A stretch of 64,000 nt of DNA, from NCBI RefSeq assembly GCF_003432115.1, contig NZ_QWDC01000002.1, forward strand, positions 310,001 to 374,000, written 5' to 3'. The position numbers and the translations under genes were made by a program. This DNA is from Mucilaginibacter conchicola (GTDB lineage: Bacteria; Bacteroidota; Bacteroidia; Sphingobacteriales; Sphingobacteriaceae). Of this stretch, positions 23,274-32,442 are shown piece by piece. How positions within the stretch are numbered: position 1 is the stretch's first letter; every line of letters starts with the position of its first letter. Under the pieces are notes generated by a model. That model saw only the letters and a list, made by a program, of their open reading frames with translations, made no database searches and was not told the origin of the DNA.

Positions 23274-23753
23274 TTAGTTCGCAGTATTTTGTTGTGCAGT
23301 CTCTGTGAGCATAGCTTTTACAGCGTCGAAGTCTTCAAAGCCACTATCAATAAATAACTTCTTTTTAAAGTCGTACCTGCTTTGCAGTGTTATGCCTTTG
23401 CTGTTTTCGTCAACTTTTACAATTTCTTTTAGAGATAACTTTTGCTCTATACCCGTTACTGATATGCTATGCTCTGTAACAGTAAGCGCTGACTCGTCAA
23501 TTTTCTTTGAATGCTTTTTAGAAAAAAACCAGTATCCATACCCAAGAAATGCAGGGAGCGCTAATATAAATCCAAACCTTACAAGTGGATCAAGCTGCTT
23601 ATATCCATTTATCAGTGAAAAGCTGAACACTAAGAAGCCTGCAAAATAATTTACCGCAATGCCTGTTTTAATTTTGCGCTTTTTGTCCGAAGCACTTTCC
23701 GGCGTCAATTTATATATTTTTTGCTGGTCAATTCTTTGTGTCTCTTCGGTCAT
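23274..23753 (-). CDS. Hypothetical membrane protein, 159 aa
   Basis: I do not recognise a family. The protein has a charged N-terminal part (TEETQRIDQQKIYKLTPESA), two adjacent membrane helices at about residues 33-50 and 57-76, joined by a very short loop, then a Lys-rich turn and a soluble C-terminal domain of about 75 residues. The C-terminal part (ALTVTEHSISVTGIEQKLSL, then ITLQSRYDFKKKLFIDSGFE) has alternating strands of the kind seen in PH-like or YcxB-like domains behind two membrane helices, so such a fold is possible. It ends two bases from the tail-to-tail dioxygenase stop. Confidence 0.72.
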   Translation of the reverse strand: MTEETQRIDQQKIYKLTPESASDKKRKIKTGIAVNYFAGFLVFSFSLINGYKQLDPLVRFGFILALPAFLGYGYWFFSKKHSKKIDESALTVTEHSISVTGIEQKLSLKEIVKVDENSKGITLQSRYDFKKKLFIDSGFEDFDAVKAMLTETAQQNTAN

Positions 23754-23859
23754 TTTGCCGTCAGTTTAGATGGCTGAAATATAGCTTACTATGCCTGCAA
23801 TCCCCAACATTTATTTGAAATTTCCTATCTTGGCATTTTCTGATAAAATTTCTATTGCC

Positions 23860-24924
23860 ATGACCGATACACTGGACATCAAAATAACTAAAACGGCACA
23901 CTCGCGCTTAGCGGAGACCGATTTTAACAACCTTCCGTTTGGTAAAGTTTTTTCTGACCACATGCTTGTTGCTGACTATGCCGACGGCGAATGGAAAAAC
24001 TTTGAAATAGTCCCTTACGGCCCGATTTCATTAAGTCCGGCTATTTCTGCACTGCACTACGGCCAGGCATTTTTTGAAGGTATTAAAGCCTACAAACATG
24101 AGGATGGCACGGTGTCAATCTTCCGTCCTGATAAGAACGCTATCCGTTTCAACAAATCGGCAGAGCGCCTTTGTATGCCAACTTTGCCTGAGGATGTTTT
24201 TGTACAAAGCATTGCAGCCCTGGTTGATCTTGACCGCGAGTGGATCCCGGCTAAAGAGAACCATGCTATGTATATCCGCCCGTTCATGTTCGCAACAGAT
24301 CCGTTTCTGGGTGTAACACCATCGGCTACTTATAAATTTATTGTGCTTTTAGGCCCTGTTGGCCCTTACTTCTCAAAACCGCTTCGTGTTAAAATTGAAA
24401 CGCATTACACCCGCGCTGCCGAAGGTGGTATGGGCTATGCTAAAGCTGCGGGTAACTACGGTTCATCAATGTTACCGGGCCGTAAAGCTGCCGAAGAAGG
24501 TTTTGACCAGCTGATATGGACTGATGCTAAAGAGCATAAATACGTTGAAGAAATGGGTGCCGCTAACGCGATGTTCCTTCTTGATGGCACTTTGGTAACC
24601 GCCGAAGCAAAAGACACTATCCTTGATGGTGTAACCCGCGATACGGTAATTACGCTGGCTAAAGACTGGGGTATCCCGGTTGAAGAGCGCAAGCTTTCTG
24701 TTGCCGAACTGGCAGAAGGCGCTAAAAATGGCAAATTAACCGACGCCTTTGGTGCCGGTACTGCTGCTACTATTGCACCGGTTGCTTCTTTTGTGGTAGA
24801 TGGCGAAGAATATTTCCTGAGCGACCCTGCAACACGCGAGTTCTCAAACAAAATATTCAGAACCATGGATGCTATTAAATATGGCCGCGCTGAAGACCCG
24901 CACGGTTGGAATTATATAGTGTAA
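23860..24924 (+). CDS. ilvE: Branched-chain amino acid aminotransferase
   Basis: A fold-type IV aminotransferase of 354 residues that interconverts branched-chain amino acids and their 2-oxo acids using PLP. Visible blocks are the N-terminal FGKVFSDHMLVADY, ALHYGQAFFEGIKAY, FRPDKNAIRFNKSAERLCMP, and YAKAAGNYGSSMLPGRKA, in which the Lys should carry PLP, followed by MGAANAMF and FGAGTAATIAPVAS. These fit the eukaryote-like BCAT type II group. ATG 23860 begins MTDTLDIKITKT; 23 upstream in-frame codons start with a less likely ATG at 23791 and cover a TATCTTGG sequence that looks like the promoter. The gene is a single transcription unit with a terminator behind. Confidence 0.94.
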   Translation: MTDTLDIKITKTAHSRLAETDFNNLPFGKVFSDHMLVADYADGEWKNFEIVPYGPISLSPAISALHYGQAFFEGIKAYKHEDGTVSIFRPDKNAIRFNKSAERLCMPTLPEDVFVQSIAALVDLDREWIPAKENHAMYIRPFMFATDPFLGVTPSATYKFIVLLGPVGPYFSKPLRVKIETHYTRAAEGGMGYAKAAGNYGSSMLPGRKAAEEGFDQLIWTDAKEHKYVEEMGAANAMFLLDGTLVTAEAKDTILDGVTRDTVITLAKDWGIPVEERKLSVAELAEGAKNGKLTDAFGAGTAATIAPVASFVVDGEEYFLSDPATREFSNKIFRTMDAIKYGRAEDPHGWNYIV

Positions 24925-24939
24925 GGACTTTTCAAAACA

Positions 24940-25039
24940 GTCATTTCGAACGATAGTGAGAAATCCTGTTATTAATGCTAAGCACTTCGCTGTTCAGGAA
25001 TAACAAGTTTTCTCCTCGCTGTCTCTCGTTCGAAATGAC
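24940..25039. repeat. Dispersed inverted repeat, GTCATTTCGAAC family, copy 2
   Basis: GTCATTTCGAACGATAGTGA at the left and CTCTCGTTCGAAATGAC at the right; the inner part AAATCCTGTTATT and AATAACAAGTTTTCTC also pairs. Nearly identical to the copy at 38949-39048. Confidence 0.85.
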
Positions 25040-25069
25040 ATAGTTCAACGTTTGGAGATAATACAAAAA

Positions 25070-25095
25070 AGCCCCGTATCGAATGATACGGGGCT
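25070..25095. terminator. Bidirectional hairpin terminator
   Basis: AGCCCCGTATC-GAAT-GATACGGGGCT, an 11-pair stem with A-runs and T-runs at the two sides, between the convergent ilvE and response regulator genes. Confidence 0.9.
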
Positions 25096-25117
25096 TTTCT
25101 TTTATAAATGCTTTTGC

Positions 25118-25480
25118 TTAGCTATTTATCAATCCGTTCACTTTCTCAACCAGTTCAGTCAAATCAAACGGTTTATTGATGATAGCATCGCAACCGTAGG
25201 CAAAAAGATCTGATGAGTGATTTACGTAGGCCGAGAATATGATAACCGGCACATCGCCAAATTTGGGATGGGCTTTTATAGCCTGGCATATCTCGCCGCC
25301 ATTGGCGCCTGCAACCCGGTAATCCAGTATAACCAGGTCGGGGTTAAATTCTTCTACCAGGGGCATCACTTCGTCTCCTTCGGTAATGCTTTTCACTTCA
25401 AAATTCTCGTAGGTGAGGGTTTCATGCACCACCTCAAGGATGTCATGATTATCATCCAATACTAAAATACGCTTTACCAT
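25118..25480 (-). CDS. Single-domain response regulator
   Basis: The 120-residue protein is only a receiver domain: acidic pair D9-D10, phosphoacceptor D53 in LVILDYRVAG, conserved Ser in FSAYVN and Lys in INKPFD. It has no output domain, so it would act through protein contacts, as part of a phosphorelay or by feeding a larger kinase. No histidine kinase gene lies beside it; the nearest is the hybrid kinase at 29924-32143. It seems to be a unit of its own, ending at a shared terminator. Confidence 0.94.
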   Translation of the reverse strand: MVKRILVLDDNHDILEVVHETLTYENFEVKSITEGDEVMPLVEEFNPDLVILDYRVAGANGGEICQAIKAHPKFGDVPVIIFSAYVNHSSDLFAYGCDAIINKPFDLTELVEKVNGLINS

Positions 25481-25863
25481 TGCAGGGGGAGTTTAATCAA
25501 TTGTTGTTTTCTTAGGTATTTGAGTATCTGTAAGCCTCTTAAAAACGTCAAAAAATGCTTAAAATTATTAGGGTATATAGCTAAAATGGCTCGTGCAAAT
25601 ATACTTATAATTAAACACATAACGGCCCTGCAAAAAATAATTGTAAAGCTGAAACCAGACTGGAATTTAAAATGGCATTGGTGTGAAAATAGCACGTGAT
25701 TTTACGTGGGTGTTATCATACATTCATAAATCATATCGTCATCCTGAATTTTATTCCGGGGATCCCATAATCATTTTTTTTAACCGGCATGGCGTTTCGC
25801 TATTTCCTACTAACAAAAAAGCCCCGCAATTGCGGGGCTTCCATATCGTTTTGTCCGATATAA
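25481..25863. other. Gap of 383 bases, AT-rich with one repeat fragment
   Basis: The stretch 25481-25690 is AT-rich and should hold the promoter of the response regulator. Around 25737-25775 a fragment of the GTCAT-type repeat (CGTCATCCTGAATTTTATTC) is seen. A terminator lies at 25819-25840. Short open frames here have no believable protein features. Confidence 0.6.
25819..25840. terminator. Hairpin terminator of the glycine-zipper gene
   Basis: AAGCCCCGCAATTGCGGGGCTT is a perfect 22-base palindrome followed on the minus strand by TTTTGTT, 24 bases past the stop at 25864. Confidence 0.9.
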
Positions 25864-26172
25864 TTAATATGGGTATGCTTTACCGGGGTGAGCTCTTTTC
25901 CATGCACGGCGGCGTTCAAGATAGGCTTCGCGTTTACGTTTTTCTTCGCGCTTGCGGGCTTCGTTACCTATAATGTAACCACCCCCTGCACCAATGGCAC
26001 CACCAATAACGGCGCCACCAACGCTTTTGCCGATTAGGGCACCAGCTACGGCACCACCGGCACCGCCTATAATAGCCCCTTTACCTTGTTTACTTATCTG
26101 CGCTTCTGCTTTAAAGTTGATGCCAACCAAAAAAGCCAGCATCAGTGAAAATAATATCGTTATCTTTTTCAT
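25864..26172 (-). CDS. Glycine-zipper protein (YMGG-like)
   Basis: A 102-residue exported protein. Residues 1-24 form a signal peptide (KKITILFSLMLAFLVGINF, then KAEAQ as the cleavage region). A glycine-zipper core follows: GAIIGGAGGAVAGALIGKSV then GGAVIGGAIGAGGGYIIGNE, rich in G-x3-G repeats, which form membrane-associated helices. The C-terminal 30 residues are strongly basic (RKREEKRKREAYLERRRAWK). Such small proteins are found in the envelope; their roles are mostly unknown. It has its own terminator. Confidence 0.88.
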   Translation of the reverse strand: MKKITILFSLMLAFLVGINFKAEAQISKQGKGAIIGGAGGAVAGALIGKSVGGAVIGGAIGAGGGYIIGNEARKREEKRKREAYLERRRAWKRAHPGKAYPY

Positions 26173-26236
26173 GGGTATGTGTAATTGTATTTGTACACAA
26201 ACTATACAAATTACACGCCAGTTTAAAAAGGTGGGG

Positions 26237-27031
26237 TTATTGCTTCAAAAAGCTGATAATAGCCTGTGCAAACTGTTCAGTATTACCTGCAGTATTGTGG
26301 TTACCGGGCACTTCGGTGTACTTTGAGCCGGGGATGAGTTTCTGCAGATCGTGCACATCTCCGTTGGTGGTATCCTCGCTGCCGTCTATCAGCAACACGG
26401 GTATTTTAAGCTTGCCCAATTCTGCTGCGCTGGTTGATGGCTGGTGCTTTTGCTGATACATCAATGCTTGGTTATCGAAATTATTCTTGTGGATCCACGC
26501 CATCATCTCATCCACATCATGATGAGTGGTATCCCCGGCAAGGGCTTTGTATGCATGCACACGGCGCGGCCAGTTAGGGTTGGTATAGTCGGCTCCCATA
26601 CCGCCCATTACGGCCTTTTGCACACGTTTATCCAGCACCATCACCCTTGAGGTAATGATAGAGCCGCGCGAGTAACCTACAATATCATACTGCTTTAGCT
26701 TTAAAGCCGAAGCCAAACCCATAATGTCTTTGGCTTCGGCATCATTGGCATAGGCGGCATCGGTATGCGGTTTATCTGATTGCCCATTACCCCGCTGATC
26801 AAGGATGATCACCTTATAGCCCTCTTTAAGCAATGCGGGATAAAGTGTACCCCGTTTCCAGCTTTGGGCATTATTGGTAAAGCCGTGCACCAGTATCACC
26901 GGCTGGCCCTCGCCTTTTACTTCGTAGTAGATCTTTGTACCATCAAACGACGTAAAGAAATCGCCATCCTCTGCTTTTGCTAAGCTACCGAATAGCATCG
27001 CCACGATAATTAAAAGCGTTTTGTGCATCAT
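26237..27031 (-). CDS. Secreted alpha/beta hydrolase
   Basis: A 264-residue protein with an N-terminal signal peptide (MHKTLLIIVAMLFGSLAKA) and an alpha/beta-hydrolase fold. The oxyanion region is VILVHGFTNNAQSW, a conserved strand is VIILDQRGNGQSDKP, and the nucleophile elbow is IVGYSRGSI with Ser about residue 118. The acid is probably in LIDGSEDTT and the base is the His in VPGNHNTAGN near 245. The substrate is unknown; the family includes esterases, lipases and haloperoxidase-like enzymes. It is the second gene behind the GntP permease with a 2-base gap, so the two are likely co-transcribed, although no shared pathway is evident. Confidence 0.9.
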   Translation of the reverse strand: MMHKTLLIIVAMLFGSLAKAEDGDFFTSFDGTKIYYEVKGEGQPVILVHGFTNNAQSWKRGTLYPALLKEGYKVIILDQRGNGQSDKPHTDAAYANDAEAKDIMGLASALKLKQYDIVGYSRGSIITSRVMVLDKRVQKAVMGGMGADYTNPNWPRRVHAYKALAGDTTHHDVDEMMAWIHKNNFDNQALMYQQKHQPSTSAAELGKLKIPVLLIDGSEDTTNGDVHDLQKLIPGSKYTEVPGNHNTAGNTEQFAQAIISFLKQ

Positions 27032-27033
27032 AT

Positions 27034-28344
27034 TTATTTGATAAATACGTTAATGATCAATACACCCACCAAGCCTATGAGTGATACCAGGCTCTCCATC
27101 ATCGACCATGATTTGAAGGTATCTTTCATACTGAGGTTAAAATACTCCTTAAATAACCAAAAGCCGGAATCGTTTACGTGAGAAAAAGCCAAACTACCTG
27201 CTCCTATAGATAGCACCATCAGGTTGGGGTCTACATGTTCTGATACCACTAATCCGCTTACAATACCCGCTGCCGTTAAACCAGCTACCGTTGCCGAGCC
27301 TAAACTTATACGGATAATAGCTGCGATTAACCAGCCCAAAACCAACGGCGGCATATTGAATGACCTTAAGCTATTGGCTATTTCTTTATCCACCCCACTC
27401 GCTACCAATACTTCTTTAAACGCACCCGAGCCGGCAATGATGAGCAGGATAAGCGCGATATCTTTAACCGCATCAGTAAAGTGTGTGGAGATAGTTGACA
27501 TACTCATGCCTTGCTTTACGCCAAGTGTATATGTGGCTACCAGCAGCGCTATCAGCATCACAATTGATGGATCGCCAAGAAAAGCCATCACTTTTAGGGC
27601 GTTCTCATTCTTAATGCCGAAGTATGGAAAAAATGCGGTTAGCATAAGCAATATCACGGGCAACAGTGCGGTAAAAAAGCTATTGAATGCACCCGGTAAT
27701 TTATCGGCAGGCATTTCCTCGGCACGGAAGGTGGCCAATGGTTCTGATGGGATACGTTTTAGAAATCTGGCAAACACCGGCCCTGCCAATATAATGGCTG
27801 GTATAGCGATGGATAATCCATACACAAACGTGGTAGCCATATTAGCATGGAACAGCACTACCAGCGCCGATGGCGACGGGTGCGGCGGCAAAAAGCCATG
27901 CGTTACCGACAGCGATGCTATCATAGGCAGGCCAATAAACACAGCAGGCAATTTGTATTTATATACTACCGAGAATATGAGCGGTACCATCAACACAAAA
28001 CCTATCCCATAAAAAAGCGGGATACCGATAATAAAACCCGCAGCCACCAAAGCCCACTGGATATATTTTTCGCCAACAAGCTTAACAAGTACACCAGCTA
28101 TTTGCTGCGCGGCGCCACTGGCAGCAACCAGTTTGCCCAGCATGGCGCCTAAACAAATAATAATCACCAACCCGCCTAAAATATCGCCTATACCTTTTTG
28201 TACAGATGCGGTAACCTTAGTAACAGGTATACCCAACATTAAACCTGCCGCTATAGATACCAGCAAAAAAGCCAGGAAGGGATTAACTTTTGCCCAACTC
28301 ACCAATAAAATAAGCAGTACAATACAAATAAATATAACCAGCAT
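27034..28344 (-). CDS. GntP-family gluconate:proton symporter
   Basis: A 436-residue membrane transporter of the gluconate permease family with about 12 hydrophobic segments. Visible are LAFLLVSIAAGLMLGIPV near the N-terminus, the PHPSPSALVVLFHANMATTF region, HGFLPPHPSPSAL, and the C-terminal VNDSGFWLFKEYFNLSMKDTFKSW, which is highly typical of the family. It would import gluconate or a related sugar acid such as D-glycerate into the cytoplasm. No gluconate kinase or dehydratase gene is in the window. The alpha/beta hydrolase gene follows by 2 bases. Confidence 0.94.
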   Translation of the reverse strand: MLVIFICIVLLILLVSWAKVNPFLAFLLVSIAAGLMLGIPVTKVTASVQKGIGDILGGLVIIICLGAMLGKLVAASGAAQQIAGVLVKLVGEKYIQWALVAAGFIIGIPLFYGIGFVLMVPLIFSVVYKYKLPAVFIGLPMIASLSVTHGFLPPHPSPSALVVLFHANMATTFVYGLSIAIPAIILAGPVFARFLKRIPSEPLATFRAEEMPADKLPGAFNSFFTALLPVILLMLTAFFPYFGIKNENALKVMAFLGDPSIVMLIALLVATYTLGVKQGMSMSTISTHFTDAVKDIALILLIIAGSGAFKEVLVASGVDKEIANSLRSFNMPPLVLGWLIAAIIRISLGSATVAGLTAAGIVSGLVVSEHVDPNLMVLSIGAGSLAFSHVNDSGFWLFKEYFNLSMKDTFKSWSMMESLVSLIGLVGVLIINVFIK

Positions 28345-28483
28345 AGGCGTACAAGAAAGGGTTTATATACCATCGGCGGGGTACCGATTGACTAATGTAG
28401 TAAATAAATTAAAATCACCTCATTGTATTATTTTACAATTGAACATCATAAGCTGTTATTAATACTTTCCTTTGCATAACAAC

Positions 28484-29707
28484 ATGACCAGCAAACGCTA
28501 TTTCACTTTAGTAATGGTATTGGGAGCGCTTACGGCGCTGGCCCCTTTTTCCATTGATATGTACCTGCCGGGTTTCCCGGACATTGCAAAATCGCTACAC
28601 ACCACAACCGAGAGGGTGGCGCTTTCGCTATCCAGTTTCTTTATTGGGATATCTGCAGGGCAGCTGCTTTACGGCCCCCTGCTTGATAAATATGGCCGTA
28701 AACGCCCGCTTTATTTTGGCTTGGCGCTGTACATTGTATCATCTCTGGCTTGTTATTACTCGGATAGTATTGAGATGCTGATTGCTACACGCTTTTTCCA
28801 GGCGCTGGGCAGTTGCGCTGCAACAGTGGCATCCATAGCCATGGTGCGCGACCTGTTCCCGGTGAAGGATAATGCCAAAGTGTTTGCGCTGCTCATCCTT
28901 ATACTTGGTGCATCACCCATGATAGCGCCTACCGTTGGGGGCTACATTACAACTAATTTTAGCTGGCATATCATTTTCCTGATACTGGCCGGGTTATCCG
29001 TATTAATAACACTTGCCGTGATATTTCTGCTGCCGGAGAGTTTCAGGCCCGATCCGCATTACTCGCTTAAGCCAAAGCCTATTATCAACGGCTTTTTAAC
29101 GGTGCTGAAAGAACCTCAATTTTACACTTACGCCATTGCAGGTGGCATAGCCTTCTCTGGTTTGTTTGCCTATGTATCGGCATCTCCGCTGGTGTTTATG
29201 GATGTGTTTAAGGTGAGCGGTAAAGTTTATGGTTGGATCTTCGCCTTGTTATCTGTAGGCTTCATCGGTTCCAGCCAGTTGAATAGTGCGCTTATCAAAC
29301 GCTTTGATAGCAGGCAGGTAGTAAATGCTGCTTTAATTATTATGGTAAGTGCTTCGGCTTTGTTTGTAGTGGCTGCCAGTCAGGATTGGTTAGGCTTAGC
29401 AGGTACTATTGCTATGACCTTCATTGTGCTTTGCTGTGTGGGTTTAATAAGCCCCAATACCTCTGCCTTATGCTTAGCCCCGTTTGAGAAAAATGCAGGT
29501 TCTGCATCGGCCCTTATGGGTGCATTTCAAATGAGTGTAGGTTCTTTGGTATCTATAGGTGTAAGTATGTTTACCGCACAATCTGCCGTGCCAATGGCTT
29601 TGCTGATGCTGGCCGCATCAGGGTTAGGACTCATCGTGCTGCTCATCGGCAAACGGAACATCAAAAAGCCGGTTAAAGCCGCTGATGCTGGCTTTGTTGC
29701 GCACTAA
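28484..29707 (+). CDS. Bcr/CflA-type drug-resistance MFS transporter
   Basis: A 407-residue major facilitator exporter with 12 predicted membrane helices. Motifs are LGALTALAPFSIDMYLPGFP at the N-terminus (hallmark of the DHA1 Bcr/CflA group), the loop 2-3 motif YGPLLDKYGRKRPLYFGL, and FFQALGSCAATVASIAMVRD with VKDNAK after it. Family members export bicyclomycin, sulfonamides, chloramphenicol or cysteine; the substrate here is unknown. ATG 28484 is chosen; four upstream in-frame codons begin with a TTG. The gene is divergent from the GntP operon and stands alone, as 216 bases follow before the hybrid kinase. Confidence 0.93.
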   Translation: MTSKRYFTLVMVLGALTALAPFSIDMYLPGFPDIAKSLHTTTERVALSLSSFFIGISAGQLLYGPLLDKYGRKRPLYFGLALYIVSSLACYYSDSIEMLIATRFFQALGSCAATVASIAMVRDLFPVKDNAKVFALLILILGASPMIAPTVGGYITTNFSWHIIFLILAGLSVLITLAVIFLLPESFRPDPHYSLKPKPIINGFLTVLKEPQFYTYAIAGGIAFSGLFAYVSASPLVFMDVFKVSGKVYGWIFALLSVGFIGSSQLNSALIKRFDSRQVVNAALIIMVSASALFVVAASQDWLGLAGTIAMTFIVLCCVGLISPNTSALCLAPFEKNAGSASALMGAFQMSVGSLVSIGVSMFTAQSAVPMALLMLAASGLGLIVLLIGKRNIKKPVKAADAGFVAH

Positions 29708-29923
29708 TAACGGGGTTAACCGTTTTATTGTTCAGAAAAAACTTAAAAGTGCCTACATTTTTAAACAGCACAGTACAGCATCGTTAGCGTTAACAGATTC
29801 ATTTTCAAATCAGCGCACACAAACGCATTCCTTATACGAATATTGCCGCACATGGCACTTGGCTTGTAAATACTTGGAAAATAACAGTTGCCCCCAATTG
29901 AATTTTAAAGTATTACTGCATAT

Positions 29924-32143
29924 ATGTTAGCCGATGTTAAAAAAATACCTATCCTACGTTACTTACTTATTGTAATGCTGATAGTGGTTTTATTTGGCGG
30001 TGCATTTTACCTGTACCTGCATTATAATAAAGCCGAAAAGTTGCGCACCAATTTCCAGAAAATGGTGGCTGCGAGGGAGAACTCAACCCTTATAGATAGC
30101 TGTATTGTTGAACTTTACAGCGCTGATAACAACAGCCGTATGTTTGCACTTACCGGCAAGCAGTACTATTCAAAAGAATTTTCTCGCCAGATAAAAAATG
30201 TTCGCGGCATCATCGCCAAAATGAACAATAACGACCGTGACAAAGCCGCGCTTGCAGCCGATGGTGCACTAAAAGAGCTCATCAGCGCTAAAACCGATAA
30301 TGCCCACAATTATGTACGATTGATGGCCTTGTCAGATAGTTTGATGAACTCGGCACGTACTATTAATGCCGCCTTGAAAGATCGCGACAGCAAAATGCTG
30401 AAACAGCCGGTGATAAGACGCATAAAAACACGGGTTAAGATCGATACTATCAAGACCGCTACAATAGCTAAGATCACCCCGCCGCAACAGCAACAGCCTG
30501 AGAAAAAGAAGAAATTCTTTGGCAGGTTATTCTCTGTTTTCAGCAAAAAGAAAAAAGAAGAGCCGGCCCCGGTAGTAGAAAAAAAAGCACCGGTACTGGT
30601 GGCCAAACGTACCGATACGGTGATAACCACCATGGTAGCCACCCCCAAAGTAGCCCAGGTTTACAGTAAATATTACAGTAGTATATCTGATGCTAATACT
30701 AAACTGCGGAATAATGAGCGCCAGATGCTGGAGATCAACAACCGCCTCATCAGCCAGATCATCGGTAGCTTAAAAAAGTATAAAACCGCCGAGAACCAAT
30801 ACATAGCCAGCAGCAAAAAAGAGATGAACTCAAACCTGGCTACGGTAATGTACGAGTTCAGAAAACTGACCGGCGCAATTTTCCTGCTGATGACCACCGT
30901 TGTGGTGATCATATTGTACAACATCTGGAAGATATTTCAGAACGAGGAGCAGATGGTGGTGAATACGCAACTGGCCGAGAAATATGCCTTGCAAAAAAGC
31001 CGCTTCCTGGCGGCCATGAGCCACGAGATCCGCACGCCGTTGAACTCGATCATCGGTTTCTCTGAACAATTAACCCAAAGCTCTTTAACCGATACGCAGG
31101 AAGAGCAAACCAACGCCATCCGCAGTTCATCAAAAATGTTACTCGAGGTGGTGAACGAGATACTGGATTTCTCTAAGTATGAAACGGGGAAAATGAATTT
31201 TGAGAAATCGCCATTCAGCCCGTATGATGCTATCTCTGAAATTGCTACCAGTATGCAGGTGCAAGCAAGCAAGAAAAACATCTTCCTGAAGAGCAATATT
31301 GATTTTGATGCTGATGTTTGCCTTGCCGGCGATTACTTTAGGCTTAAGCAGGTGATCATGAACTTAACCAGCAATGCCATTAAGTTTACGCCTGCAGGTG
31401 GGGTTACTATAAGTGCCTTTTTAACCGATGATAAACCCGGTCAAAAGGTTTTGAACATACAGGTGAAAGATACCGGTTTGGGCATTGATAAAGAGCATTT
31501 ACCATTAATATTTGAAGAGTTCTCACAGGTAACGTCGGCTCAAAAAACAGCCAACTATGGCGGTACGGGCTTAGGCCTTGCCATCTGCAAAAAGATCATC
31601 GAGCTACAGGGCGGTAGTATAAAAGTAACCAGCAAACCGGGCACAGGCTCTATCTTCAGTTTTAAATTGCCGATGGATATTGCGGCTAAAGAAGAGTGTA
31701 TAAAAGAAGAATCTTCACCAATTATTAAACTCGACCCACGCGAAGTGGTTGAGGGTAAACACGTATTAATTGCCGAGGATAACAAATTCAACGTTTTACT
31801 GGTAAGCACCATCCTAAAAAAATGGGGTGTTACCTTTGATGTTGCCGGCAACGGCCGCGAAGCCTTACAACTATTTGAAGATAACCGCTACCATGCCTTA
31901 TTAACAGATATTGAAATGCCGGAGATGGGCGGTATTGAGCTTACACAACTCATTCGTGCTAATATCAACCCACGCAAAGCTGCTATCCCTATCCTTGCCT
32001 TAACAGCCAATGTGCTTAAAGAAGACAGGGACAGATACCTTTCTGTAGGTATGACCGGTGTGGTACTTAAACCATTTACCGAGCAAAACCTGATAGACAA
32101 TGTAGCAGGGGCGCTTGAGGGTATTGAGGTTATGAGTAATTAA
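29924..32143 (+). CDS. Hybrid sensor histidine kinase/response regulator
   Basis: A 739-residue hybrid kinase. A membrane helix at about residues 11-30 and another at about 313-333 enclose a sensor segment of some 280 residues that would be periplasmic. That segment contains a PQQQQPEKKKKF stretch and a second Lys cluster KKKKEEP, unusual for a periplasmic region. The cytoplasmic part has the HisKA box FLAAMSHEIRTPLNS (His about 367), the ATPase domain (VIMNLTSNAIKFTP, DTGLGI, GTGLGLAI) and a C-terminal receiver with LIAEDNKFN and phosphoacceptor Asp about 662 in LLTDIEMPEMGG. No HPt or DNA-binding output is present. Partner unknown. Confidence 0.95.
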   Translation: MLADVKKIPILRYLLIVMLIVVLFGGAFYLYLHYNKAEKLRTNFQKMVAARENSTLIDSCIVELYSADNNSRMFALTGKQYYSKEFSRQIKNVRGIIAKMNNNDRDKAALAADGALKELISAKTDNAHNYVRLMALSDSLMNSARTINAALKDRDSKMLKQPVIRRIKTRVKIDTIKTATIAKITPPQQQQPEKKKKFFGRLFSVFSKKKKEEPAPVVEKKAPVLVAKRTDTVITTMVATPKVAQVYSKYYSSISDANTKLRNNERQMLEINNRLISQIIGSLKKYKTAENQYIASSKKEMNSNLATVMYEFRKLTGAIFLLMTTVVVIILYNIWKIFQNEEQMVVNTQLAEKYALQKSRFLAAMSHEIRTPLNSIIGFSEQLTQSSLTDTQEEQTNAIRSSSKMLLEVVNEILDFSKYETGKMNFEKSPFSPYDAISEIATSMQVQASKKNIFLKSNIDFDADVCLAGDYFRLKQVIMNLTSNAIKFTPAGGVTISAFLTDDKPGQKVLNIQVKDTGLGIDKEHLPLIFEEFSQVTSAQKTANYGGTGLGLAICKKIIELQGGSIKVTSKPGTGSIFSFKLPMDIAAKEECIKEESSPIIKLDPREVVEGKHVLIAEDNKFNVLLVSTILKKWGVTFDVAGNGREALQLFEDNRYHALLTDIEMPEMGGIELTQLIRANINPRKAAIPILALTANVLKEDRDRYLSVGMTGVVLKPFTEQNLIDNVAGALEGIEVMSN

Positions 32144-32165
32144 CCAAGCCGTGAGATATTGAAAA

Positions 32166-32191
32166 GGCCCGAACTTTTTCAGTCCGGGCCT
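32166..32191. terminator. Hairpin terminator after the hybrid kinase gene
   Basis: GGCCCGAACT..AGTCCGGGCC is a ten-pair stem with one mismatch, followed on the plus strand by TTTTTTAT, 23 bases after the stop at 32143. It could also serve the small minus-strand gene. Confidence 0.88.
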
Positions 32192-32194
32192 TTT

Positions 32195-32353
32195 TTATTT
32201 CTGTTTGTGAGCTTCCTTATTGGTTTGGTGCTCGGCTTTTTTTACTTCGTCTTTTTCGCTTAAAGGCATTTCTGTTTCCAATTTTTTATCGGCGCCTTTA
32301 GTTTTGTCTTCTTCCGCTTTTGTTCCTTCTTTCTTTTCTGTTGATGCTGCCAT
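32195..32353 (-). CDS. Small charged hypothetical protein, 52 aa
   Basis: From ATG 32353 the frame encodes 52 residues: MAASTEKKEGTKAEEDKTKG then a Lys/Glu-rich helix ending NKEAHKQK. About half of the residues are charged; no hydrophobic core is present, so it is probably intrinsically disordered. An upstream in-frame ATG at 32395 would add a 14-residue hydrophobic lead and is less likely. I know no family. Small Lys/Glu-rich proteins of this kind are common in the phylum but have no assigned role. Confidence 0.55.
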   Translation of the reverse strand: MAASTEKKEGTKAEEDKTKGADKKLETEMPLSEKDEVKKAEHQTNKEAHKQK

Positions 32354-32442
32354 AGTGTATTGTGTATTACTGTAAACAACTATCGCCATTAACAAAAAGT
32401 TTATGAAAGTTTAAAAATCAAAACGGTTTAAACATTTAATGT

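Noticed and set aside
27224-28012. Plus-strand open frame of 262 codons opposite the GntP gene
   Set aside because: Composition and lack of domains fit an antisense shadow of the GntP coding sequence.
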